Notes: generated by a model from the letters alone, not told the origin. A stretch of DNA of 24,068 nucleotides from UMGS1002 sp050946195 (GCA_050946195.1 JBMNUI010000029.1:1-24068), one strand, 5' to 3'; shown: positions 1 to 6,199, counted from the stretch's first letter. A program made the numbers and translations.

Positions 1-80
1 ACCCCCGCCGTCGGGGGGGGGCGTGGGGGGGGTTTGTTGGGGGGGGGGGGGGGGGGGCCCCCCCCCCCCCCCCCCACCCC
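1..80. other. G/C homopolymer low-complexity end
   Basis: The window opens with long runs of G that switch directly to a long run of C, so that the segment is close to a self-complementary homopolymer. Nothing codes here. Such a pattern at the edge of a sequence is typical of an assembly or sequencing artefact and is unlikely to be real genomic DNA. Confidence 0.75.
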
Positions 81-83
81 CTG

Positions 84-113
84 CTTAAGACCCTTTTGAA
101 ATAAGGTCTTAAG
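84..113. repeat. Perfect 9-bp inverted repeat (CTTAAGACC/GGTCTTAAG)
   Basis: CTTAAGACC at 84-92 and its exact reverse complement at 105-113 flank a 12-base loop. There is no T run after either arm, so it is not a convincing terminator. It lies downstream of the minus-strand permease gene, next to the low-complexity end. Confidence 0.5.
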
Positions 114-141
114 AATCTCCAAAAACCTATAAACCTAACTA

Positions 142-166
142 AGCGCGGTGCTCAATACTCCGCGCT
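142..166. repeat. 7-bp GC-rich hairpin downstream of the permease gene
   Basis: AGCGCGG (142-148) pairs with CCGCGCT (160-166) around an 11-base loop. The same two arm sequences recur in the terminator at 6177-6199. On the minus strand, where the permease gene ends, the bases after the stem are only moderately T-rich, so a terminator role is possible but weak. Nothing else is visible between position 114 and the end of the permease gene. Confidence 0.4.
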
Positions 167-276
167 GTGCTTCTTTTAGCCTGCCGGCTGATTTAGGGAA
201 GGAGCGAGTTGGGGGGGCGCGCAGGCGACCACAGGTCGCCATATTTGACAAGTAAAAAGTTAAAGGGAACCGTTTT

Positions 277-1005
277 TCATAAAAGCGCCATCACTATATT
301 GACAGCCCCGCTTGCCGCCATCATCGCGTAGACAAGCTTTTTTATCAGGTCGGCACTTAGCCGGCCGTACACCAATTTCCCGGCCCAAATACCTGCGAGC
401 ATTCCGGCAGAACCGAACAGCCAGAAAACCAAAACGCTGCCGGTCACAAATCCAGAGGCTGCCTTCACGGTGGTGCTGAAGAGATTTGTTATTGCAAAAT
501 ATGCCTGAATTGTAGCAAAATATCTGTTGACATCTTTCTCGGATTCCATGAAATACAAGACGACCGGCGGACCACCGGTGGCAAACAACCCGCCGAGAAT
601 CCCTGATAAGCCTCCCGACACAAGGCCGGCGTACCATGAGGGCTTTATATGTACCCTGTGCGAGAAAAACATAAAATAAACGCTCAGAAATATCAGAAAT
701 ACACCGAGCAGGGCTTTGAGCAGCTCGTCCTCCTGCCCGCTTACAAACCGCACCGCGAGCCAGGAAAATATAATCGACGCCGCGGAGGGGAGAATCAGGT
801 TTTTCCAGTCGACAAGCCTGAAAAGCTGTGCGCACACCACAAGGCAGGAGAGCAGCGAGAGCATTCCGGTCAGCGCGTTGGCCTCCTTGTACGAGCCGAG
901 CAGGTGCGGCAAAAACATCATGGCGAAAATACCGAATCCGAATCCGGTTACTCGCTGTATCAGGCTGCCGAAAAAGCTAACAAGGACAACAAAAAAATAT
1001 TCCAT
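277..1005 (-). CDS. TauE/SafE-family membrane permease (probable anion/organosulfur exporter)
   Basis: A 242-residue, very hydrophobic protein with about eight predicted membrane segments. The family-typical glycine-rich motifs are visible: a GFGFGI segment near residue 23 in the first helix pair, and a GGLFATGGPP segment mid-protein, matching the two TauE repeats. Members export sulfite, sulfoacetate or related anions across the cytoplasmic membrane; the substrate cannot be told here. I chose the ATG at 1003-1005 because the protein then starts directly with the first membrane helix. An upstream in-frame ATG at 1086 would add 27 polar residues that do not fit the family. The gene is transcribed divergently from the ATP-grasp gene and has no obvious partner. 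Confidence 0.85.
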   Translation of the reverse strand: MEYFFVVLVSFFGSLIQRVTGFGFGIFAMMFLPHLLGSYKEANALTGMLSLLSCLVVCAQLFRLVDWKNLILPSAASIIFSWLAVRFVSGQEDELLKALLGVFLIFLSVYFMFFSHRVHIKPSWYAGLVSGGLSGILGGLFATGGPPVVLYFMESEKDVNRYFATIQAYFAITNLFSTTVKAASGFVTGSVLVFWLFGSAGMLAGIWAGKLVYGRLSADLIKKLVYAMMAASGAVNIVMALL

Positions 1006-1181
1006 CGGTATTCCGCCGTTGAATTGCTTGATAGGGAAACCCGTGCCGCACTTGAAAATTATAGCATGCGGCAACGGGGATGTCAAGCGGCGCGATTTTC
1101 GGGGCGCAAAGCCGTTTTTTCAGGCCGAACACAGGGTTCACGGGGGTCGAAGAAAGTCATATAATTAATTGTGAAAACCTA

Positions 1182-1209
1182 TTGACAAGCGCGGCAAACG
1201 GAGTATAAT
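1182..1209 (+). promoter_or_regulatory. Sigma-A-type promoter of the ATP-grasp/kamA operon
   Basis: TTGACA at 1182-1187 and TATAAT at 1204-1209, both perfect to consensus, are separated by 16 bases. The first gene starts 44 bases downstream of the -10 box. Confidence 0.8.
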
Positions 1210-1253
1210 TAGTCCGACCTAAAAATTAAATAAGAAAGCCGTGTGATTTTTTA

Positions 1254-2318
1254 ATGGAAGAACAGAATTCCGAGGTCCCTCTCCCGGGGCCGGCAAGAAT
1301 CCGGGTTGGCATTGTTTACAACCTAAAATCAGGCAACGCGCCGACCGGAGTGCCGGACGAGGAAGCAGAATACGACAGCATCGACACAGTCATGGCCATC
1401 AAGAAGGCGCTTGAGCGCGGCGGTTGCGACGTCTCACTTATCGAGGACGACGGCAGGCTGCCCGAGAAGCTCATGCGGGCGCGGGAGGAAATTGACATTG
1501 CCTTTAACATCGCCGAGGGGAGGGGAGGCCGCGGGCGTGAAGGACAGGTGCCTTCACTGCTCGGTTACCTCGGAATACCCTACACCGGTTCTGATGAAAC
1601 CGCGCTCTGCGTCTCGCTTGACAAAGACCTGACCAAGCGGATTGCCGCTTCTTACGGTGTCAAAACACCAAAATCGGTCCTAATAAAAGCCGGTAAATTA
1701 TTAAAATGTGATATATCGGGGCTTAAATTTCCGGTTATCGTCAAGCCTAATGCCGAGGGCTCGGGAAAGGGGATAATCGGTACCAGTATTGCCGAGACTC
1801 CGGATGCGCTTGTGACCCTTTTAGCCGAGAGAATGAACACCTACCGTTGTGACTTCATTGTCGAAGAATTTATAGACGGCAGGGAATTCACGGTGGGCCT
1901 GCTCGGAAACCGGGAAGAGACACGGGTGCTCCGCCCGATGGAGCTGGTTTTTTGCCGGCACACCGAAGGGAATTATAATGTATACGGCTATCATGTTAAG
2001 TGCAATTATAAGGATTACATAGATTATGTCTGCCCGGCGCGGATTACGCCCGAGCAGGAAAAGAAGCTGGCAGAGGCTGCGCTTGCAGTATATAATGCGC
2101 TGGGCTGCCGCGACTTCTCGCGCGTCGATTTCAGATTTGACCGTCATGGCGAAGTTTACTTTCTGGAAATCAACCCGCTGCCCGGGCTTGCCCCCGGCTA
2201 CAGCGATTTTCCGATGCTTGCCGAAGCATCGGGCATACCTTACGACGACCTGATAATTTCGATTCTCGGCGCCGCAAGGAAACGGCTCGGCCCATATAGC
2301 GGGGTGAGCGGCAAATGA
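1254..2318 (+). CDS. D-alanine-D-alanine-ligase-like ATP-grasp ligase
   Basis: A 354-residue ATP-grasp enzyme related to D-Ala-D-Ala ligase (Ddl). Visible hallmarks are an N-terminal nucleotide-fold strand (RVGIVYN, ~17-23), the Ddl-like segment LGIPYTGSD (~106-114) followed by SLDKDLTK, the ATP-binding PVIVKPNAEGSGKGI (~160-174), EEFIDGREFTVG (~205) and the metal-binding FLEINPLPGL (~303-312). Ddl enzymes normally read N-T-x-P-G in the last motif; this one reads N-P-L-P-G and the end differs, so it is probably a Ddl relative joining another amino acid pair, not housekeeping Ddl. It overlaps the radical SAM gene by ATGA, so the two are translationally coupled and probably work on one pathway, perhaps ligating a beta-amino acid (inference). 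The ATG at 1254 has only a weak upstream Shine-Dalgarno sequence. Confidence 0.85.
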   Translation: MEEQNSEVPLPGPARIRVGIVYNLKSGNAPTGVPDEEAEYDSIDTVMAIKKALERGGCDVSLIEDDGRLPEKLMRAREEIDIAFNIAEGRGGRGREGQVPSLLGYLGIPYTGSDETALCVSLDKDLTKRIAASYGVKTPKSVLIKAGKLLKCDISGLKFPVIVKPNAEGSGKGIIGTSIAETPDALVTLLAERMNTYRCDFIVEEFIDGREFTVGLLGNREETRVLRPMELVFCRHTEGNYNVYGYHVKCNYKDYIDYVCPARITPEQEKKLAEAALAVYNALGCRDFSRVDFRFDRHGEVYFLEINPLPGLAPGYSDFPMLAEASGIPYDDLIISILGAARKRLGPYSGVSGK

Positions 2319-3436
2319 CAAGACAGGACTATTATTATCACGAAAGGTCCGTCAAGGACCCGCGCTGGTATGACTGGAAATGGCAGTTTGCCCACCGCAT
2401 TACCAACGCCGAGCAACTCTCCCGAGTGCTGCCGCTGACCGAGGAGGAAAAGCGCGACATATCAAGCTGCCTCTCCCGCTTCAGAATGGCTATCACGCCT
2501 TATTACCTTTCTCTGATAAGATCGACCGACAAGAACGACCCGGTGCGCCGCCAGTGCGTGCCCTCCATCGAGGAGACATATGACTGTCCGGACGACCTCC
2601 CCGACCCGCTCAACGAGGAGGGTGACAGCCCGGTTCCGCACATAGTTCACCGCTACCCCGACAGGGTGCTTTTCCTGGTGACCTATAAATGCTCGGTTTA
2701 CTGCCGGCACTGCACCCGCCGCCGGACGGTGGGCGAGGAGGACCGGATAATAAATGAAAAAGAACTCTCGGCGGCGCTCGGATACATAAGGCAGCACCCC
2801 GAAATCCGCGACGTTTTGATTTCGGGCGGCGACCCGTTGGTTATGAGCACCGGGCGGCTTGAGCACATTATTTCCTCGCTGCGCGCCATACCGCATGTCG
2901 ATATTATCCGTATCGGTACCCGGGTGCCGGTGGTGATGCCGATGAGGATCACAGACGAGCTGCTCAAGATGCTCAAAAAGTATCATCCCATCTGGATAAA
3001 CACGCATTTCAACCATCCGAACGAAATAACCCCGGACAGCGAGCGTGCCTGCGGCATGATAGTCGACGCCGGGATTCCGCTCGGCAATCAAAGCGTGCTG
3101 CTGAAAGGTATAAACGACGACCCTGCGGTAATGAAGGAGCTCGTGCTCAAACTTGTGCATATGCGCGTGCGACCCTATTACCTTTATCAATGCGACCTGT
3201 CGCGCGGCATATCACATTTCAGAACAAATGTCGACGTCGGTATAAAGATCATGCACGAGTTGACCGGTAACATATCGGGTTATGCGGTGCCCAAGTATGT
3301 CATCGATGCGCCCGGCGGGGGCGGAAAAATCCCGGTGTCCTACAACTACGTCATCAGCAGGGACGACAGGGAAGTGGCAATGGAGAATTTCAGGGGCGAA
3401 ATATACAAATACCCACAACCGGATAAAAATGAGTAA
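2315..3436 (+). CDS. kamA: KamA-family radical SAM aminomutase (lysine 2,3-aminomutase-like, zinc-less)
   Basis: A 373-residue radical SAM, PLP-dependent 2,3-aminomutase. The CxxxCxxC iron-sulfur motif is C126-C130-C133, followed by R135, equivalent to the substrate-carboxylate Arg134 of Clostridium subterminale lysine 2,3-aminomutase. GGDP (171-174) is the SAM motif. D294 (in YQCDLS) and D331 (in DAPGGGGK) match Asp293 and Asp330, which hold the lysine side-chain amine; K338 matches the PLP lysine 337. Glutamate 2,3-aminomutases replace both Asp residues, so lysine or a similar cationic substrate is favoured. The protein stops about 40 residues short of the classical enzyme and lacks the C-terminal CxCxxC; the position of the other zinc ligand (Cys268) is Asp (NDDPAVM). 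So the zinc site is absent, as in EpmB-type members. It overlaps the ATP-grasp gene by four bases. Confidence 0.88.
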   Translation: MTRQDYYYHERSVKDPRWYDWKWQFAHRITNAEQLSRVLPLTEEEKRDISSCLSRFRMAITPYYLSLIRSTDKNDPVRRQCVPSIEETYDCPDDLPDPLNEEGDSPVPHIVHRYPDRVLFLVTYKCSVYCRHCTRRRTVGEEDRIINEKELSAALGYIRQHPEIRDVLISGGDPLVMSTGRLEHIISSLRAIPHVDIIRIGTRVPVVMPMRITDELLKMLKKYHPIWINTHFNHPNEITPDSERACGMIVDAGIPLGNQSVLLKGINDDPAVMKELVLKLVHMRVRPYYLYQCDLSRGISHFRTNVDVGIKIMHELTGNISGYAVPKYVIDAPGGGGKIPVSYNYVISRDDREVAMENFRGEIYKYPQPDKNE

Positions 3437-3439
3437 AAC

Positions 3440-3463
3440 AGAAAAAGCAGGGAAAAACCCTGC
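3440..3463 (-). terminator. Terminator of the HEPN/HD-GYP/MNT operon
   Basis: GCAGGG (3447-3452) and CCCTGC (3458-3463) form a perfect 6-bp stem with a five-base loop. Read on the minus strand the stem is followed by TTTTTCTGTTTT, a good intrinsic terminator for the operon ending at 3536. Confidence 0.75.
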
Positions 3464-3476
3464 AAAAATGAAAACG

Positions 3477-3508
3477 CAGACATCACTCAAAGCGTGGTGT
3501 CTGTTTTA
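3477..3508 (+). terminator. Terminator of the ATP-grasp/kamA operon
   Basis: CAGACATCAC (3477-3486) pairs with GTGGTGTCTG (3494-3503), ten pairs including one G-U, around a seven-base loop, followed by TTTTAT on the plus strand. It ends the upstream operon, tail-to-tail with the converging one. Confidence 0.7.
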
Positions 3509-3535
3509 TATCACTGCATGTCATGTAAAGTTGAG

Positions 3536-3991
3536 CTACTGAACACCCTCTGCTCCCGCCTCGGGACCGAAGGTTTTGAGCCAGGCAATTACCCTGCGGG
3601 TTTTTTCAAACACCTCGCGGGCGGTATCCTCCTCGATGAAGCGGTCGAGTATCTTCTGATAGGAGAAGGGATAGTCATTTATACGATAATATGTGATGTC
3701 GATGAGCAGGTCAAGGTAATCGTTTTTCTCGGCATTAAAGCGCTTGCCGCTCTCGGTTGCCGAGAAGGTTTGATTATCGGCAAGCCTGCCCAGAAGGAAA
3801 ACCAGATTGTCGGACTTCGGTGCTTCCTTGTGCGTGTTGTAGACTATCAGGCCCTTGAGCAACCGCCCGACGGCGGTGAAGCAGATTGAAGCGACATACA
3901 TCCAGCGTTTGGCCTTTATCATATCCTCGGCGGTGCCCATATCGTAATCTGATATCATTTCCCAATAGCGGTATTTTTCTGTGACCGTCAC
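3536..3991 (-). CDS. HEPN-domain protein
   Basis: A 151-residue, all-helical protein with the HEPN layout: an N-terminal W..ISDYDMGTAEDMIKAKRW helix (10-30), then a hydrophobic helix ending in GRLLKGLIVYN (42-52), and a later RINDYP segment (103-108) corresponding to the conserved R..YP region of Pfam-type HEPN proteins. The ribonuclease motif R-x4-6-H of HEPN toxins is not present: no His follows R103. It may therefore be a non-catalytic or substrate-binding HEPN, or be only loosely related. It starts with GTG at 3989-3991, overlapping the stop of the HD-GYP gene (GTGA), so translation is coupled. HEPN proteins commonly pair with MNT nucleotidyltransferases; here the MNT gene lies two genes upstream in the same operon. 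Confidence 0.72.
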   Translation of the reverse strand: MTVTEKYRYWEMISDYDMGTAEDMIKAKRWMYVASICFTAVGRLLKGLIVYNTHKEAPKSDNLVFLLGRLADNQTFSATESGKRFNAEKNDYLDLLIDITYYRINDYPFSYQKILDRFIEEDTAREVFEKTRRVIAWLKTFGPEAGAEGVQ

Positions 3992-4950
3992 TTTTTTTCT
4001 TCCTCCTTCTCCTCCGATAATATGTTGGCTTTATTGCCGCACACCTTGTATATCTCGTCGCTGTCCACCAGCTTTTTGAGTGTCCTCACCACGCGGATAT
4101 CGTAAAGGTCGGGCATACCGAGCAGTTCCTCAACCGCTTCCTTGAAATTTTTAGGTGAATTGTAGGGTCGCTTGGTGGTCATGGCATCAAAGGAATCGGC
4201 AACCGCAATTATGCGCGACTCAAGAGGTATCTGGTCGCCGTAAATCCCCTGCGGATACCCGGACCCGTTCATCCTCTCGTGGTGGCAGAGCACGATATTG
4301 GCGATTTCCTCCCCGAAGCTGGGCTCCACAAGCTCTTTTGAGTGTATGGGATGCTTGTATATGGCCTTGAATTCCTCGGGGGTCAGCTTGCCGGGCTTCT
4401 GCAGGATTTCGTCGGGGATATAACATTTCCCGACATCATGGAACAAGGCCGAGAGTGCAAGCTTTTCGATAATCGAGGTGCTGCACTTCATTACGCGGCT
4501 GATTGCAACCGAATAATCCATTACATTCTCGCAATGCTTTTGCGTGTAATGGTCTTTCTCGTCAACCTTCTTTATCAGCTCGTCAAGATTGCTCACATAC
4601 ATCTTGACATGCTTGAAGGTGGGTTTTGAAGTTATGTAAAGGAGTGTAACCGGGGCGGCATTACACTTTAATATGACCGTTTTATTTATGTTTGAAAAAG
4701 AAAAATAATCGTTTTTATTAAGTTTTACAACACTGTTGTCGGACTCAAGAGTTATTTCCCCATCGATTATATATACATACTCAGCTACACTAGCGTCTTC
4801 GGCAGGAGTCAGCATTACAAAAGCGTTATCCTTGATTGTCTGGAGCATGACCTCGACACCGTGGCTCTCCCCGAGCAGAGCGAGCTGTGTCTTATTCAAA
4901 CCCGGGAAATAATCTACTCCGGCACGTTTGAAAGTAAAGCCCTTAAAAAT
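3988..4950 (-). CDS. Cupin-like / HD-GYP cyclic-di-GMP phosphodiesterase
   Basis: Predicted cytoplasmic phosphodiesterase that hydrolyses c-di-GMP. Numbering from the TTG at 4899 (303 residues), residues ~25-95 look like a small cupin/beta-barrel sensory domain (YVYIIDGEITL, NDYFSFSN), and ~100-290 is an HD-GYP domain with all expected metal ligands: H122, H154-D155 (HDVGK), H183, H206-H207 and D235, plus the GYP signature at 214-216 (HHERMNGSGYPQG). The start is unusual. The TTG at 4899 has no Shine-Dalgarno sequence, whereas a strong AAGGAGG (4959-4965) sits 8 bases before an in-frame ATT at 4948-4950, adding 17 residues that read well as protein; the coordinates use that ATT. It follows the MNT stop by about 30 bases and overlaps the HEPN start. 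No membrane segment is visible. Confidence 0.85.
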   Translation of the reverse strand: MFKGFTFKRAGVDYFPGLNKTQLALLGESHGVEVMLQTIKDNAFVMLTPAEDASVAEYVYIIDGEITLESDNSVVKLNKNDYFSFSNINKTVILKCNAAPVTLLYITSKPTFKHVKMYVSNLDELIKKVDEKDHYTQKHCENVMDYSVAISRVMKCSTSIIEKLALSALFHDVGKCYIPDEILQKPGKLTPEEFKAIYKHPIHSKELVEPSFGEEIANIVLCHHERMNGSGYPQGIYGDQIPLESRIIAVADSFDAMTTKRPYNSPKNFKEAVEELLGMPDLYDIRVVRTLKKLVDSDEIYKVCGNKANILSEEKEEEKK

Positions 4951-4958
4951 AGTGCCCC

Positions 4959-4965
4959 CCTCCTT
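4959..4965 (-). promoter_or_regulatory. Ribosome binding site supporting an ATT start for the HD-GYP gene
   Basis: AAGGAGG on the minus strand is followed by more G, eight bases before an in-frame ATT codon at 4948-4950. The nearest conventional start in the frame, TTG at 4899, has no such site. Confidence 0.5.
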
Positions 4966-4979
4966 CGCATCATGAGCAT

Positions 4980-5333
4980 TCAGATGTATGATATATCCTG
5001 ACCAAAAGCAACAATCTCTTCGACAATGCCCACGGGCGCATCAAGAGCCTGAACGGTGAAAATAAGGATTTGGATGTCATAATTGTATTTAGCAGCGCAA
5101 CGGACGGCTTGTCTGTATATCATGAGCAATTTGCCGGCAGCGGAATTACGGACAAAAACAGCGATATCAATATCACTGTTTTTGCCGTAATTCCCTCTGC
5201 TGCATGAGCCGAATAAGACAACCGAGACTATATCCTCGATTTCAAGCAGCTCGTTTTTCAAAAGTCTTAGCGTGTTTATGACATTCGATGGCACGGCCGA
5301 TGCGCTGGCATCGTATTTTGCGATATCGGCCAT
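4980..5333 (-). CDS. MNT-type nucleotidyltransferase (possible antitoxin of the HEPN protein)
   Basis: A 117-residue minimal nucleotidyltransferase. The core motif VLFGSCSRG...NSDIDIAVF gives G42-S43 and the metal-binding Asp pair D54 and D56; D86 (YDIQIL) is a good third carboxylate, so the enzyme looks catalytically complete. Single-domain MNT proteins are typically the antitoxin partners of HEPN proteins (for example MntA, which adds AMP to the HepT toxin); that role is inferred here. The ATG at 5331-5333 lies 12 bases after the stop of the exported-protein gene and is preceded by a weak GGGATG. It ends about 30 bases before the HD-GYP gene, so all four genes form one transcription unit. 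Confidence 0.82.
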   Translation of the reverse strand: MADIAKYDASASAVPSNVINTLRLLKNELLEIEDIVSVVLFGSCSRGNYGKNSDIDIAVFVRNSAAGKLLMIYRQAVRCAAKYNYDIQILIFTVQALDAPVGIVEEIVAFGQDISYI

Positions 5334-5345
5334 CTACATCCCAAA

Positions 5346-5723
5346 TCAGGTACGGTCAATAACAATGATCGGGTCGATTTCGACAAGCTGACCGCCGATT
5401 TCATATGTAACATACTCGCAGACCGCATCATATCCGAGTGCATTTATGAGGGCGATGGCTGCGGCTGAAATGGCGTTGGTCGCGGCAACAAGCGCTTGGA
5501 TGTTCGGATTGGGCATGGCCTGGAATAGGGTGACAAGTCCTTCAATCTGGGCGTTTGCTACTGCGGCAATGCCCTGTGCGAGCTGATACTTGATGTCTGC
5601 TAACTTATTAACCACATTGACGCTGGGGGTATTGCCGGCAGCGGCAGCTGCGGGGAGGGAGAGTGCCGAGAAGAGCATCGCGGCGGTGAGGACGATGATG
5701 ATGACTTTCTTGAGGGTTTTCAT
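5346..5723 (-). CDS. Small exported protein of unknown function, first gene of the c-di-GMP-riboswitch operon
   Basis: A 125-residue protein with a clear Sec signal peptide: MKTLKK, a hydrophobic core to about residue 22, and a probable cleavage after the AAAAA near residue 29. The mature part (~96 residues) is rich in Ala, Ile, Val and Asn, has one Cys, no lipobox and no motif I recognise. It looks like two amphipathic helical stretches followed by a short beta-rich tail ending at the C-terminus. It may be a secreted or wall-associated protein under c-di-GMP control, as many targets of such riboswitches are, but its function is unknown. A strong AAGGAGG (5733-5739) precedes the ATG by nine bases, and the first two bases of the start codon lie in a 10-bp inverted repeat. 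Confidence 0.75.
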   Translation of the reverse strand: MKTLKKVIIIVLTAAMLFSALSLPAAAAAGNTPSVNVVNKLADIKYQLAQGIAAVANAQIEGLVTLFQAMPNPNIQALVAATNAISAAAIALINALGYDAVCEYVTYEIGGQLVEIDPIIVIDRT

Positions 5724-5770
5724 TGGTATTAACCTCCTTAAAATAAAAAATTTTAGATGATAATACCAAT
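5722..5770 (-). promoter_or_regulatory. Hairpin enclosing the Shine-Dalgarno site (candidate riboswitch expression platform)
   Basis: ATTGGTATTA at 5722-5731 and its perfect reverse complement at 5761-5770 form a 10-bp stem with a 29-base loop. In the minus-strand mRNA the 3' arm covers the first two bases of the start codon, and the AAGGAGG lies in the loop right beside the stem. It lies between the riboswitch and the first gene, where an expression platform is expected. Confidence 0.5.
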
Positions 5771-5810
5771 CACCTAAATACTAAACCCCTCTGATATGAA
5801 GTTTAATATG

Positions 5811-5897
5811 TCGGTAACTGGCTGCCATAGGCGGAAAACCGCCCTTAGACCCTATAGCTTCGCGCCCCTGCCTTTCGACAAGTTAGCCTTTGCGTGG
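5811..5897 (-). promoter_or_regulatory. Class I cyclic-di-GMP riboswitch (GEMM-I)
   Basis: On the minus strand the sequence follows the GEMM-I consensus from end to end: an ACGCAAAGG start, a GTCGAAAG tetraloop-type hairpin, GCGCGAAGCTA, GGGTCTAAGG, a GGCGG-TTTT-CCGCC stem, then TATGGCAGCC and GTTACCG. This is the layout of the Vc2-type aptamer (GAAA tetraloop hairpin P2, junction GCGAAGC, second hairpin, closing GTTACCG). It lies ~85 bases upstream of the first gene of an operon that encodes an HD-GYP c-di-GMP phosphodiesterase, which independently supports the call. Whether binding turns expression on or off cannot be read safely. Confidence 0.9.
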
Positions 5898-5925
5898 GGA
5901 TATATTTGGCATATATCCGTGCATA

Positions 5926-5954
5926 ATATTACCATCAAATTTTAAGCTTGTCAA
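5926..5954 (-). promoter_or_regulatory. Sigma-A-type promoter of the riboswitch operon
   Basis: Minus strand: TTGACA at 5949-5954, a 17-base spacer, TAATAT at 5926-5931. Transcription would start near 5919, about 20 bases before the riboswitch. Between this promoter and the terminator at 6160-6199 (about 200 bases) I see no gene or clear element. Confidence 0.82.
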
Positions 5955-6159
5955 TATCATTTGAATTATTTTTTAAGAAAATTTTATATATTTTTCAATA
6001 TAATTCGCACTCTCTGTCATATTTTGGCGACGCCTTAGCAATATCTGTCAAATATGCAGGGCATTATTCCCGGCGGAGCAGCTTAAGTGAGGCGCACCGA
6101 CCTTGAAGCGCCACGCATCCCGCCACTCGTATCTTAGCGCATTCCTTTCTCAAGTAAAC

Positions 6160-6199
6160 CAGTGAACAAAAACAACAGCGCGGACATGGAGCCCGCGCT
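6160..6199 (-). terminator. Terminator of the Csp-like protease operon
   Basis: AGCGCGG (6177-6183) and CCGCGCT (6193-6199) make a perfect 7-bp stem with a nine-base loop; on the minus strand it is followed by GTTGTTTTTG. It lies ~100 bases after the stop of the second subtilase gene. Confidence 0.65.

Noticed and set aside
1..80. Repeat array or origin-like structure in the homopolymer start
   Set aside because: No spacer-repeat periodicity, only single-base runs; artefact is the simpler reading.
260..835. Minus-strand open frame of 191 codons and plus-strand frames 649-1168
   Set aside because: All overlap the TauE/SafE permease gene, whose membrane helices and glycine motifs are convincing; the others have no motif.
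2462..3190. Open frame of 242 codons on the minus strand
   Set aside because: Antisense to the KamA gene; rich in His, Arg and Val as expected from reverse reading of coding DNA, no motif.
2315..3436. Glutamate 2,3-aminomutase as the identity of the KamA-type protein
   Set aside because: Glutamate enzymes replace the two substrate-binding Asp residues by Lys and Asn; here both Asp residues (D294, D331) are present, so a lysine-type substrate is favoured.
3536..3991. Classical HEPN ribonuclease toxin
   Set aside because: The R-x4-6-H active motif is absent, so I call only the HEPN domain and not a toxin activity.
5960..6160. Possible small gene or RNA between the riboswitch operon promoter and the protease terminator
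   Set aside because: No open frame with a ribosome binding site and no convincing folded element; only weak GGCGC/GCGCC pairing.
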